This document shows positions 8,956 through 17,395 of a stretch of 64,000 nucleotides of DNA, piece by piece. Where the stretch lies: the NCBI RefSeq assembly GCF_042666235.1, contig NZ_JBHTFQ010000001.1, forward strand, positions 496,001 through 560,000. Direction: 5' to 3'. The translations under genes were made by a program, and so were the position numbers. The notes beneath the pieces were generated by a model. It had not been told where the DNA came from. It saw nothing but the letters and a program-made list of their open reading frames with translations, and did not search any database. Source of the stretch: Halodurantibacterium daqingensis (GTDB taxonomy: Bacteria; Pseudomonadota; Alphaproteobacteria; Rhodobacterales; Rhodobacteraceae). Positions within the stretch are counted from its first letter, which is position 1. Each line of letters starts with the position of its first letter.

Positions 8956-9141
8956 GGGGTCCGTCCGGCAGGCAACCCCGCCAGAAGGCCCGCTGCGGCG
9001 CGGGCGGTCTGTCACCTGGGCGACATTTTCACGTCGCTTGCGGCCTCTGGTTGCAGCAAGGTGCGCCGCGATCTGACCGATGGCTCTTGCCCTCGGGGCC
9101 ACTCTCGCTAGGCTCTGGCGCGCAATCGATGGGGAACCGAG

Positions 9142-10185
9142 ATGAAACAGCTTCCGCTTGGCCGATCCGGCCTGATGGTGTCCGAATTCTGCCTTGGCAC
9201 GATGACCTGGGGCACGCAGAACACAGAGGCCGAGGCCCATGCGCAGATCGCCATGGCGCAGGATCACGGGGTGAACTTCATGGACACCGCCGAGATGTAT
9301 CCGACCAATCCGGTGTCTGCGGAAACCATGGGCCGCACCGAGGAATTCATCGGCAGCTGGATTGCGAAATCGGGGCGCCGGAACGACTGGATCATCGCCA
9401 CCAAGATCACCGGCCAGGGACAGGGGGCGGTGCGCGCCGGCGCGCCCATAACTCCGGCGACGCTGGTCGAGGCCGTGGAAGGCTCGCTCGGGCGGCTGCG
9501 GACGGATGTGATCGACCTTTATCAGCTGCATTGGCCGAACCGCGGATCCTATCATTTCCGCAAGCACTGGAGCTATGATCCTTCGTCCCAGGACCGGGCC
9601 GTGACGTTGGCCCATATGCAGGACATTCTCGAAACCGCGCAGCGGCTGGTCGAGGCCGGCAAGATCCGCCATTTCGCCTTGTCGAACGAAACCGCCTGGG
9701 GCACCGCGCAATGGCTGCGCCTGTCAGAGGATCTGAACCTGCCGCGGGTGCAATCGATCCAGAACGAATATTCGCTGCTCTGCCGTCACTTCGATACCGA
9801 CCTGGCCGAGCTTTCGGTGAACGAGGATGTGACGCTTCTTGCCTATTCGCCGCTTGCGACGGGGCTTCTGACCGGGAAATACGCAGGCGATGTGGTGCCC
9901 GAGGGCACGCGCCGCAGCCGCACCCCCGATCTGGGCGGACGCATCACGCCGCGCGTGTTCGAGGCGGTGGCGGCCTATCTTGGCGTTGCCAAGGCGCACG
10001 GGCTGGATCCGGCGCAGATGGCCCTTGCCTGGTTGCGCAGCCGGCCGTTCCCGGTCATTCCGATCCTGGGCGCAACCAGTCAGTCGCAGCTTCTGGTTGC
10101 GCTGGGCGCGGCAGGACTGGAGCTTGCGCCCGAGGCGCTTGAGGATATCGCACGGGTCTATCGCGCACACCCCTTGCCTTACTGA
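9142..10185 (+). CDS. tas: aldo/keto reductase, Tas-like
   Basis: NADPH-dependent oxidoreductase of the aldo/keto reductase superfamily, 347 residues, (beta/alpha)8 barrel, cytoplasmic. The whole chain parallels E. coli Tas: LGTMTWGTQN, the catalytic Asp/Tyr in MDTAEMYP (~50-57), the Lys in IATKITG (~88), the His in QLHWPNRGSY (~128) and the cofactor-binding end ILGATSQSQL. Tas was found as a suppressor of tyrosine auxotrophy; its physiological substrate is not settled. Monocistronic, divergent from the MFS gene; a GGGGAACC sequence precedes the ATG. Confidence 0.88.
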   Translation: MKQLPLGRSGLMVSEFCLGTMTWGTQNTEAEAHAQIAMAQDHGVNFMDTAEMYPTNPVSAETMGRTEEFIGSWIAKSGRRNDWIIATKITGQGQGAVRAGAPITPATLVEAVEGSLGRLRTDVIDLYQLHWPNRGSYHFRKHWSYDPSSQDRAVTLAHMQDILETAQRLVEAGKIRHFALSNETAWGTAQWLRLSEDLNLPRVQSIQNEYSLLCRHFDTDLAELSVNEDVTLLAYSPLATGLLTGKYAGDVVPEGTRRSRTPDLGGRITPRVFEAVAAYLGVAKAHGLDPAQMALAWLRSRPFPVIPILGATSQSQLLVALGAAGLELAPEALEDIARVYRAHPLPY

Positions 10186-10280
10186 ACGCGCGGCCCGGGC
10201 GTTGCCGGGCATGTCGGGCTGTCAGGCGAAGCGGTGGTTCGCCTTTCCTCCGGGTCGTTCCGCCCGGGCGTGCGGTGGCG

Positions 10281-10958
10281 CTAGGCGATCCGGCGAAAGA
10301 CCGACCTTTCACCGGAACTGTCGAAGAACGGCACGCTCGGGATCCGTCCGCCGGCCAGCAGGATCTCGCCGACCTCGGCCAGCACCACCTCGGTGATGAA
10401 GGGCAGGTCGAACTGGCGCACGATCTGCAGGGGGATCCATTGCAGGGAACTCAGCTCATCGCAGGCGCGGCTGAAATCGTCGGCATCGCCCGCGACATCT
10501 TCGGCGCGGGCAAGGAAGAAACGCGCGTCGAACCGGCGCGATCGTCCGGGCGGGGTAATGGCGCGAAAGAAAAACCGCAGCGCCGCCGCGCTGGGACGAA
10601 GACCTGCCGCGGCAAAGGCCTCCCATCCCGGGGGCGCATCGGGCCAGGCGCCGGGCTGCGCCAGAAGCAGGCCGGTTTCCTCCGCAAGTTCCCGGATCGC
10701 CGCAACTGCAAGAGCCGTGGCACTGCAACCGCCTTCGGACAGGCGGGCCGCGCAGGGGGCGGGCAATTGATCAGCCAGCGGGACACGCGCATCCGCTGCA
10801 TCGACCGCGCCGCCGGGAAAGACGAATTTCGAAGGCATGAAGGCCGCTGAAGCGCCCCGCTGCCCCATCAGCACCTCGGGGCCCTGTGGCCCCTCTCGCA
10901 GCAGCACGACGCTGGCCGCATCGCGGATCGGCGGCGCGCCGATCTGTCGGGATGTCAT
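10281..10958 (-). CDS. NUDIX hydrolase
   Basis: Cytoplasmic NUDIX-family pyrophosphohydrolase, 225 residues. The Nudix box is the split type: FVFPGGAVDAAD (~45-56) is separated by a long insertion from AIRELAEETGLLL (~89), which carries the metal-binding REUXEEXGU core. This layout recalls the NUDT19/RppH-unlike acyl-CoA or nucleotide diphosphatases, and the substrate is unclear. The ATG at 10958 forms an ATGA overlap with the stop of the DUF983 gene, so the pair is translationally coupled. Confidence 0.87.
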   Translation of the reverse strand: MTSRQIGAPPIRDAASVVLLREGPQGPEVLMGQRGASAAFMPSKFVFPGGAVDAADARVPLADQLPAPCAARLSEGGCSATALAVAAIRELAEETGLLLAQPGAWPDAPPGWEAFAAAGLRPSAAALRFFFRAITPPGRSRRFDARFFLARAEDVAGDADDFSRACDELSSLQWIPLQIVRQFDLPFITEVVLAEVGEILLAGGRIPSVPFFDSSGERSVFRRIA

Positions 10959-11344
10959 GATTGCGGTTCGCGATGGGGGCTGAAGCCGTGCATCCGCTTG
11001 GCCCACTGGATGCCGACGATCACACCCTTGAGCCGGGGCAGAAGGTAAAGCGACAGCGCGACCGTCCCGATCGAAAACAGGGTGATCGTCACCAGGGGTT
11101 CCGGACGCCAGGCGGCATAGACCCAAAGAAACGCCGGCGCGAGGATATGGCCCACGACAAGAATGGTCAGATAGGCCGGGCCGTCATCGGCGCGGTGATG
11201 ATGCAGATCCTCGCCGCATTCCGGGCAGGTGTCCCGCACCCGGAGATACCCCTGAAGCAGCGCACCCGAGCCGCAATTGGGGCACCGTCGGCGCCACCCC
11301 CGTTTCACTGCTGGCCCAAGTGGCCGTTCCTCATCCCCGTGCAT
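10955..11344 (-). CDS. DUF983 family membrane protein with zinc ribbon
   Basis: Small inner-membrane protein of 129 residues. It starts with a cytoplasmic zinc-ribbon-like pair of CxxC motifs (CPNCGSG and CPECGED, ~20-45), followed by two hydrophobic helices (~58-80 and ~85-105). DUF983 proteins occur near terminal-oxidase assembly genes in some relatives, but here the partner is a NUDIX hydrolase, so no role can be inferred. Leading gene of a two-gene operon. Confidence 0.85.
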   Translation of the reverse strand: MHGDEERPLGPAVKRGWRRRCPNCGSGALLQGYLRVRDTCPECGEDLHHHRADDGPAYLTILVVGHILAPAFLWVYAAWRPEPLVTITLFSIGTVALSLYLLPRLKGVIVGIQWAKRMHGFSPHREPQS

Positions 11345-11542
11345 GGCTGCTCACTCTCTTGCTTCGGCCCACAGGGGGCCTGACGTTCAAAGGTAATGAT
11401 CATGACGGCGTTGAAAAGCCCCATCTGCGACATCGCCGCAGGTCAACTTGTTGAAAGCATCAGCGACGGAAAGCGCGGCCCCGTGCGTTTTAGCTTCAGA
11501 ACGTGGCGATAGGCTGCGTCACAGGCCGAAAGGAACAGACCG

Positions 11543-12154
11543 ATGACTGGGAAGAAACACCTGATTACCGCAGCGATTCTGGCCGCTGTCGGTGCCACCG
11601 CGACGTTTGGCAGCATCGCGATGGCCCAGCCGGGGCAGATGCGGGGCGGCCCGGGGGCAGGCTTTGCGCAATTCGATCTTGATGGCGATGGGCAGATCAC
11701 CGCGGAAGAAATCGAAACACTGCGCGCACGTCAGACCGAAGGGCTTGATGCCGATGGCGACGGCCTGCTGAGCGCCGAGGAAATCGCAGCTCATCACATG
11801 CGCCAGATGCAGGCGATGATCGAGGCCCGCGCCGAGGGGCTGGTGGGGATGCTTGATCGCGACGGCGACGGGCTGCTCAGCGCCACGGAACTCGCCGCCA
11901 GCCGGGTTGCGCTGGTGCCCAGCATGCCGCTGCCCGACATCGCGCGTCTTGACACGGATGGGGATGGCCAGATCAGCGAGGCAGAATTCGACGCCGGTCG
12001 CCGGGCGATGCGTGAAGCCATGCGCGACGGAAAGCAACGGGCGCGCGACGGGCAACAGGGTCAGCGGCGCGAACATCGGCCGATGATGCGCGGCGAGGGC
12101 CCGGGCCAGCCGCCCGCAAGCCGCGCGCCCGTCGAGGCGCCGCCGGCGCAATGA
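11543..12154 (+). CDS. periplasmic EF-hand calcium-binding protein
   Basis: Secreted 203-residue protein: Sec signal peptide with cleavage probably after SIAMA, then four canonical EF-hand loops (DLDGDGQITAEE, DADGDGLLSAEE, DRDGDGLLSATE, DTDGDGQISEAE), all with acidic residues at loop positions 1, 3, 5 and 12. The C-terminal 45 residues are rich in Arg, Gln and Pro and are probably disordered. It should bind Ca2+ in the periplasm. It lies just upstream of an ECF sigma factor gene on the same strand and is a good candidate co-regulated partner. GAAAGGAAC precedes its ATG. A GAAC (11499) with a CGTC (11517) upstream could be an ECF promoter, but the 14-base spacing is short. Confidence 0.88.
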   Translation: MTGKKHLITAAILAAVGATATFGSIAMAQPGQMRGGPGAGFAQFDLDGDGQITAEEIETLRARQTEGLDADGDGLLSAEEIAAHHMRQMQAMIEARAEGLVGMLDRDGDGLLSATELAASRVALVPSMPLPDIARLDTDGDGQISEAEFDAGRRAMREAMRDGKQRARDGQQGQRREHRPMMRGEGPGQPPASRAPVEAPPAQ

Positions 12155-12238
12155 TCGATCGGTGCGCCGCCGCTCCGCCACGGGGTGCTGCGGCGGCGCG
12201 CTTGCCGGGCAGGATCTTTCGCGTTACGCGCAGCCGGG

Positions 12239-12823
12239 ATGGACATGCCTTACGACGCCCTGAACGACGCCTCGGACGAGGCCCTGCTGGTGCTTTACGC
12301 CAATGGCGACAAGGCGGCCGCGCGGATCCTCACGCTGCGCCTTGCGCCAAGGGTTCTGAGCTTTGCAGCGCGGATGCTGGGCGACGGGGCCGAGGCCGAG
12401 GATGTGACCCAGGAGGCGATGCTGCGCCTGTGGCGCATCGCGCCGGACTGGCGGCAGGGCGAGGCGCAGGTCAGCACCTGGCTTTACCGCGTGGCTTCGA
12501 ACCTCTGCACTGACCGGTTGCGACGGCGCAGACCCGTCGCGCTTGATGCAGTGGCCGAACCCGAGGATGAGGCGCCCGGTGCCCTTCAGTCACTGGAGGA
12601 AGCCGACCGCGCCGCAGCCCTCGATGCCGCGCTGGCGCGGTTGCCGGAACGCCAGAGGCAAGCGGTGGTGTTGCGACATCTTGAGGGCTTGTCCAACCCC
12701 GAGATCGCCGGGGTGATGGGCATCGGGCTGGAAGCGGTCGAAAGCCTCACCGCACGGGGCAAACGGGCACTCGTGGCCAACCTGCGGGGCAGGCGCGATG
12801 AACTGGGGTATGACGATGGCTGA
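12239..12823 (+). CDS. ECF-type RNA polymerase sigma factor
   Basis: Extracytoplasmic-function sigma factor, about 194 residues. Region 2 spans ~20-95 (ARMLGDGAEAEDVTQEAMLR, then STWLYRVASNLCTDRLRRRR for -10 recognition) and region 4 ~125-190 (ARLPERQRQAVVLRHLEGLS, helix-turn-helix, SLTARGKRALVANLRGR). There is no region 1 or 3. I take the ATG at 12239; 12245 is also possible. Its 3' end overlaps the next gene, which encodes a one-helix membrane protein and is the obvious anti-sigma candidate, followed by a periplasmic sensor-like protein. This order fits a membrane-stress or metal-responsive regulon. Confidence 0.9.
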   Translation: MDMPYDALNDASDEALLVLYANGDKAAARILTLRLAPRVLSFAARMLGDGAEAEDVTQEAMLRLWRIAPDWRQGEAQVSTWLYRVASNLCTDRLRRRRPVALDAVAEPEDEAPGALQSLEEADRAAALDAALARLPERQRQAVVLRHLEGLSNPEIAGVMGIGLEAVESLTARGKRALVANLRGRRDELGYDDG

Positions 12824-13202
12824 GAACGGGCAAGACCGGGACATCGAAGAGTTCTTTGCTGCGGCCCGCGCTGTCACGCGCGCGCCGGGACCGGATCTGT
12901 TGGGACGCATTCTCGCGGATGCCGAGGCGGCGCAGCCCCGTGCGCCCCGTCCTGCGGGACGATCACAATGGGGCCCGATTGCACGGTTTCGCCGCGTCTG
13001 CGAGAGTTTGGGCGGCTGGCAGGCTGCGGGCGGCCTGCTGGCAGCGGCGCTGGCCGGGCTCTGGATCGGTGTCAGCCCCCCTGCTGCCTTTGTCGGTGTG
13101 ACCGAAGGCTGGGCGTATGGCGTCTGGGGCGAGGCGGTCAGTCTTGAGCTGGGCGACCAGCTTGCGCTTTACGAGGAACTTCTTGCGGGGGATGAGCCAT
13201 GA
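12798..13202 (+). CDS. single-helix membrane protein, putative anti-sigma factor (CnrY-like position)
   Basis: Up to 134 residues: a cytoplasmic N-terminus with a conserved-looking amphipathic stretch (IEEFFAAARAVTR, PDLLGRILADAEA), one transmembrane helix at ~77-97 (AAGGLLAAALAGLWIGVS) and a short periplasmic tail. Alternative starts at 12810 and 12816 exist; all overlap the sigma gene. The topology (sigma-binding helices inside, single span, small outside tail) is that of anti-sigma factors such as CnrY, but sequence alone does not prove it. Coupled by ATGA to the next gene. Confidence 0.72.
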   Translation: MNWGMTMAENGQDRDIEEFFAAARAVTRAPGPDLLGRILADAEAAQPRAPRPAGRSQWGPIARFRRVCESLGGWQAAGGLLAAALAGLWIGVSPPAAFVGVTEGWAYGVWGEAVSLELGDQLALYEELLAGDEP

Positions 13203-13732
13203 CCACTGAGACCGACGGAAAGGCCGCAGCCCCACGCTGGATGCGCTTTGCACTGCTTGGCTCGCTTGCCGTCAATCTTGCCATTCTGGGGGTGGTGGTC
13301 GGAACGCTGCTGTTGCACCGCGGATCGGGGCCGCCGCCCGTGCTGAGGGATCTTTCGCTGGGTCTTTATACAGAGGCGCTTGCGCCCGAGGATCGCGATG
13401 CATTGCGGCAGGCATTCCGGAGCGCCGCGCCAGTGGTGCATGGGTTGCGCCGCAGTCAGCAGGAGGACCAGAAACGCCTGCTCGAGGCGCTGCGCGCACA
13501 GCCGTTTGATCCCGATGCGGTGCAGGACATTCTCGCGGCGCAGCGGTTGCGCATGATGCAGGGCGCCGAGCTTGGCCAGCGGGCGCTGGTGACCCGGCTC
13601 GGAACGATGAGCGATGCGGCCCGGGCGGCCTATGCCGACAGGCTGGAAGAGTTGATGTCCCGCCCGCGCCGCGGGCCGCGTGGCGCTGATGGGGAGCGGA
13701 GGGCCGAGGATCCACGCGTTCGGGAGCGCTAA
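13199..13732 (+). CDS. periplasmic metal-sensor/heavy-metal resistance family protein (CnrX/ZraP-like)
   Basis: 177-residue protein with one N-terminal membrane anchor (~15-39, FALLGSLAVNLAILGVVVGT) and a periplasmic domain predicted to be four amphipathic helices with a hooked hairpin, as in the Metal_resist/CpxP/CnrX superfamily (LAPEDRDALRQAFRSAAPVV, LRRSQQEDQKRLLEALRAQP, LAAQRLRMMQGAELGQRALV, MSDAARAAYADRLEEL). The tail is Arg-rich. Overlaps the preceding gene by ATGA. Together with the sigma and one-helix protein it resembles CnrH-Y-X. His/Met residues for metal are sparse, so what it senses is open. Confidence 0.78.
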   Translation: MTTETDGKAAAPRWMRFALLGSLAVNLAILGVVVGTLLLHRGSGPPPVLRDLSLGLYTEALAPEDRDALRQAFRSAAPVVHGLRRSQQEDQKRLLEALRAQPFDPDAVQDILAAQRLRMMQGAELGQRALVTRLGTMSDAARAAYADRLEELMSRPRRGPRGADGERRAEDPRVRER

Positions 13733-13995
13733 GGGGCGCATGCCATCAGCATTGGGGGTTGCCGAGGGCATCGAGCCCCCGGCAACCCCGGCCCTTCCCT
13801 TGCGCGTCGCGGGCGAAAAGGTCGTGCGGGCGGGCGGTTGATCCCGTTTTGCGCGGGACAGAGCTTGCAACCGGTATTCACATCTGGGCGGATCTGTTCC
13901 CGACGCGCGGCCACGTCCCGCCGCATCCCCGGCCCCAGGTGCCGCAATAGCCTGGCGAAGGGGAGCACGATGGAGTGTCCCCGGTCGGCCGAAAT
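13733..13995. other. gene-free stretch before the repeat array
   Basis: No reading frame here has a ribosome-binding site, recognisable domain or consistent codon usage. The frames that are open are long only because of high GC. No clear terminator follows the sensor gene. It leads into the periodic repeat region. Confidence 0.6.
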
Positions 13996-15427
13996 GGCTC
14001 TGTCGCGCGCGGAAAAGGCCGGTGCGGGACGGGCGGCGCAATGAGCAGGGCGCACATGGGACTCCCCCGACCTGCCCCCTCACGAGGACCTGGAGGGCCG
14101 AAGCCGGATCTGCCCGCGCGGGGAGGCAGCAGGGCGTGACCTCGTTTACCGTTCCGTCGCTCTGCTCGTGCCTGATCGGCGAGAGGCCAATGCAATCGGA
14201 CCGCAAATACCGCGCCCATCGGTCTAGCGCCCGCACAAACGGCGGGAGCCGGATGCCGGAGGCGTCGTCCCTGAACGCCGCCCGGCCGTCCGCGCACCGC
14301 GCGCGGGCCTGGTGGACGTCACACCCCGGCTGAAGCTGCGCGTTCCGCGCGCCGGGGACGGGGCCGTGACCAGATCCGGCAGCCCGGCGGCATGACGGCG
14401 CCTTCCGCGCGCCTGCGGCAGGAGAAGGCAGGAGCCGCACGACCGGAAGCACCAACGCGCTTTCTCGCGCCGGAGCGGGGGCGGGGATGGCGCGGCGCCG
14501 TTTCGCCGCCCGGCAGAAGCGCGTCCCGGGCAGGCGGGGGGTGCGGGGGCAGGAAACAGGTTTCTGCAGGCACCACTTGCCAGCGCTGCCCGCATGTGCG
14601 GGGCGCGGGGGATCCGCGCGGCCCCCATCACACCGTCGGGATCGCGTTGCCCGCGCGCGGGGCGCGGGGTGCCACCTCTGGCGACACTTGGATCATGTCA
14701 GAGCGCTGCCCGCGCGCGCTGGAGGCGGGGCCAGCAGATCTCGCAGCGACCCCTGACCATTAGGCGCTGCCCGCGCGTCGGGGCGGGGTGGAAAGAATGC
14801 GGCGCGACGGCTTTGAGACAGAGCTTTTCGCGCGCGGAGGGCGGTTCGGCACGCCGGTGAATACGACTAGTGGTCAGACTGCGCTTATCGCGCCCGGAGA
14901 GCGGGGTCTCTGGCGCAACGAGGTTTCGCGTGATTTCCAGCGCTTTCCGCGCGCCGGGTAATCCTCTCCCTTGTTAGGCAGGACGGCGGCGTGCGCGTGG
15001 GGGCGGGAAAAGGCGCACGGGAGGCGTCGAGCGCTCCGGCGCTTCCCAGGCGCGCGGGGACGGGCCCGCGTGCCCGTCGCGATCGCCCAGCCTGCTGGCA
15101 CTCTCTGCGCGCGGGGGCGAGACCGTGTCGGGCGAGGAGGGGATGCGAGAGTGCGCGCCGTGATCGCGCACGGGTGCGATACGCGCCGCAGATGCATGGG
15201 AAGGGCGATCGCAGCGCAGTCATCGCGCGGGCGGCTTCGCGCGACATGGCCACAGGTTACGCGTTTTCTCTGGCCAGGTGCCTGTCTGCGCGAGGGCGGG
15301 ACGAAGGCCGTGGTAGTGGCGGGCGCGACCTTGGCCGCCTGCCTCTCCGCGCAAGGGCGGGACGAAGTTCGATCACCCGACGGGTCGGTCACGTTGCCGC
15401 CTGTCCTCGGGCCGTCGTGCCCAGGCC
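13996..15427. repeat. degenerate array of GC-rich palindromic cores at ~60-bp spacing
   Basis: Cores of roughly 27-30 bases recur with variable sequence between them. The clearest run starts at 14340, 14398, 14457, 14521, 14583, 14644, 14703, 14764, 14821, 14881 and 14940 (steps 58, 59, 64, 62, 61, 59, 61, 57, 60, 59). A second run starts at 15039, 15098, 15157, 15216, 15280, 15341 and 15399; weaker copies extend left to about 13997. Typical cores begin GCGCT or GCGTT, then GCCCGCGCGC or TCCGCGCGCC, then GGGGCGGGG. The copy at 14583 contains the hairpin CCCGCATGTGCGGG, and the copies at 15280 and 15341 share AGGGCGGGACGAAG. Steps that are not multiples of 3 argue against a coding repeat. Size and spacing recall a decayed CRISPR array, but the copies are far too divergent for an active one and no cas gene is near. 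Confidence 0.6.
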
Positions 15428-15623
15428 GCGGAGCCGTCTGCTCCGTTCTGGGGCCGCCGGTCCTTCCGTGCCGTTACACATAGTGCAACCTGATGCGGTG
15501 GCAGGCGGCACCTGACCTGAAGGTGGAAAGAGATCAGAAGGCGGCCTGGTGACGGCGCGCTGCGGTGGTCAAGGTGGCGACGCGACCGGACGACAAGGGT
15601 GAGCCCGGCGGCGAGGATCGCGT
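15428..15623. other. intergenic tail between the repeat array and the diguanylate cyclase gene
   Basis: No gene or clear hairpin-plus-T-tract terminator seen. The diguanylate cyclase gene ends at its right edge, so this is also that gene's 3' region. Confidence 0.5.
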
Positions 15624-16997
15624 TCAGGCAGCGTGAAGGCCGATGGTGACGCGGTTGCGGCCGTTCGACTTTGCGGCAAGCAGCGCACGGTCCGCCCGCA
15701 GCATCAGCCCCTCGCCATCGTTGGGATCGTTGCAGCCGCCCCCCACCGCCAGCCCGATCGACAACGTCACGCGCACGGAACCGCCGCCCGGCAGCGGAAC
15801 GGGAGCCGCCTCGGCCATGCGTCGGAGTCCCTCGGCGGCCCCCCGCGCCTCGCTCAGATCGGTGTCGGGCATGGCCATCAGGAACTCTTCGCCCCCGACC
15901 CGCGCAAGCAGATCGCCCGGACGCAGGATCTGCCGCATCCGCCGTGCCAGCGCGACGAGAACCGCATCTCCCGCAGCATGGCCCCAGGTGTCGTTCACAT
16001 CCTTGAAATGATCGAGATCGATCACCATCACCGCGAAGGCGCGGCCGGTATCACGGGCGCGGGCTTCGATCCGGGCGAGTTGGGGCAGGGCGAAGCGACG
16101 GTTGTACAGGCCGGTGAGCGGATCGGTTGCCGCCAGTCGCAATCCCTGGCGCACCGAGGCGCGCAAGCGATCGGCCTCGTGTTTGCGGCGCAGCTGGGCC
16201 TGAACCCGCAGGGCCAGTTCCTGCGGATGGAACCGCTCTGGCACCAGTGCGTCGGCGCCGAGATCCAGGGCCATCGCCGCGAGGCCATGGGCGCGCGCCG
16301 AAAGCACGATGCAGATCGCCGCGTGGCGGCTGGCGGCGCGGCTGCGCAGTTCGGAGATGAGTTGCAATCCGTCGCCCGGACGGATCAGATCGGCCGCGAT
16401 CAGATAGAGATCTGCTGCGCCCTCATTCTCGGACAGGGCATGGGCGCGGTCGATGACCAGAAGATCATCATCCACATAGGGGGCCAGGGCCCGGCGCCAG
16501 GCCAAGGCAGCCTGCGGATGCGGCGCGATCAGCGCAATCCGGCTGCGCACCGCGAAGTCGTTCCCGGTTTCGGCAAGCCCCATGGCATCGCACGGCACGA
16601 CGCGCTGGCGCAGTTCGTCGCGGCTTTGGCGCGTGCGAAGGGCGCTTCGGATCTGGGCAAGCAGGGCAGAATCGTCATAAGGCTTGACGATAACCTCGTC
16701 CACGCCCGCTTCGAGCGCCCGGATGCGCAAGCCTGCATCGCTGGCAGCGGCAAACAGGATAAGCGGGATACGCGCCGTAAGCGGATCGGCCCGAAGCGCC
16801 GCGCAGAGGGCGGTTGCCGTCATGTCGGCCAGCGTGTCCTCGACCAGGATGAGATCGGGCAGGCTTCCGCGGGCGATCTGCAGCGCCTCGCCGCCGCTAT
16901 CGGCCTGCAGAATGTCGTAGAAGGCTGCGACCAGCTTCATCTTGAGGATGATTCTTCCGGTCGCACCGTCGTCCACGATCAGAATCCTGCCGGCCAT
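15624..16997 (-). CDS. pleD: PleD-like response regulator diguanylate cyclase (REC-REC-GGDEF)
   Basis: Synthesises cyclic di-GMP from GTP; cytoplasmic, 457 residues. Receiver 1 at ~3-120, a second degenerate receiver at ~150-270, GGDEF domain at ~290-455 with an intact VGGEEF active loop and RARDTGRAFAVMVIDLDHFK leading the domain. The start (ATG 16997) has GGAGTAGG upstream. In receiver 1 the acidic pocket is kept (VDD, residues 8-10) but position 53, phosphorylated in Caulobacter PleD, is Glu (LVED), so activation may differ from the classical scheme. It is divergent from a DUF3572 gene, a common neighbour in relatives. Confidence 0.9.
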   Translation of the reverse strand: MAGRILIVDDGATGRIILKMKLVAAFYDILQADSGGEALQIARGSLPDLILVEDTLADMTATALCAALRADPLTARIPLILFAAASDAGLRIRALEAGVDEVIVKPYDDSALLAQIRSALRTRQSRDELRQRVVPCDAMGLAETGNDFAVRSRIALIAPHPQAALAWRRALAPYVDDDLLVIDRAHALSENEGAADLYLIAADLIRPGDGLQLISELRSRAASRHAAICIVLSARAHGLAAMALDLGADALVPERFHPQELALRVQAQLRRKHEADRLRASVRQGLRLAATDPLTGLYNRRFALPQLARIEARARDTGRAFAVMVIDLDHFKDVNDTWGHAAGDAVLVALARRMRQILRPGDLLARVGGEEFLMAMPDTDLSEARGAAEGLRRMAEAAPVPLPGGGSVRVTLSIGLAVGGGCNDPNDGEGLMLRADRALLAAKSNGRNRVTIGLHAA

Positions 16998-17089
16998 GGT
17001 CCTACTCCGCACCGCATGCCCAATTACAAGTTTAAGGATGCCTCCGATTTGGTTAAGGAATCCTTTCCGTGTGCAGGAGGTAACGAAAA

Positions 17090-17368
17090 ATGAACCAGGA
17101 TCAGGCAGAAACGGTGGCACTGCGCGCCCTTGCCTGGCTTGCCGGGAACGAGGCATTGCTGCCGATCTTTCTGGGTGCGACAGGCACGGCGCTGACCGAC
17201 CTGCGCGACCGAGCCGCAGAGCCGGAATTCCTTGTTTCGGTGGTTGATTTCCTGCTGATGGACGATGCTTGGGTGATCGGCTGTTCCGACGCGCTGGGCC
17301 TGCGCTACGAAACGCTGGCCCAAGCGCGGGCCGCGCTTCCGGGCGGGGCGCAGGTGCATTGGACCTGA
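17090..17368 (+). CDS. DUF3572 family protein
   Basis: 92-residue acidic, helical cytoplasmic protein of the alphaproteobacterial DUF3572 family (ALRALAWLAGNEALLPIFLG, then DFLLMDDAWVIGCSDALG). AGGAGG precedes its ATG. It is transcribed divergently from the PleD-like gene across a 92-base spacer; its function is unknown, and the recurrent pairing only hints at a link with c-di-GMP signalling or cell cycle. Confidence 0.82.
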   Translation: MNQDQAETVALRALAWLAGNEALLPIFLGATGTALTDLRDRAAEPEFLVSVVDFLLMDDAWVIGCSDALGLRYETLAQARAALPGGAQVHWT

Positions 17369-17395
17369 TCCAGAAGCGCGTCCACCGAACCTGAA

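Noticed and set aside
11499..11520. ECF promoter (GAAC / CGTC) upstream of the EF-hand gene
   Set aside because: The 14-base spacing is shorter than the usual 16-17 and the implied leader is too short for the Shine-Dalgarno; mentioned only in the gene entry.
13169..14455. 428-residue minus-strand frame covering the sensor gene and the gap after it
   Set aside because: It is antisense to the metal-sensor gene for much of its length, has no ribosome-binding site and its composition is that of GC-rich shadow frames.
13996..15427. Active CRISPR array
   Set aside because: Cores differ at many positions from copy to copy, spacing varies from 57 to 64 and beyond, and no cas genes are present; kept only as a degenerate repeat.
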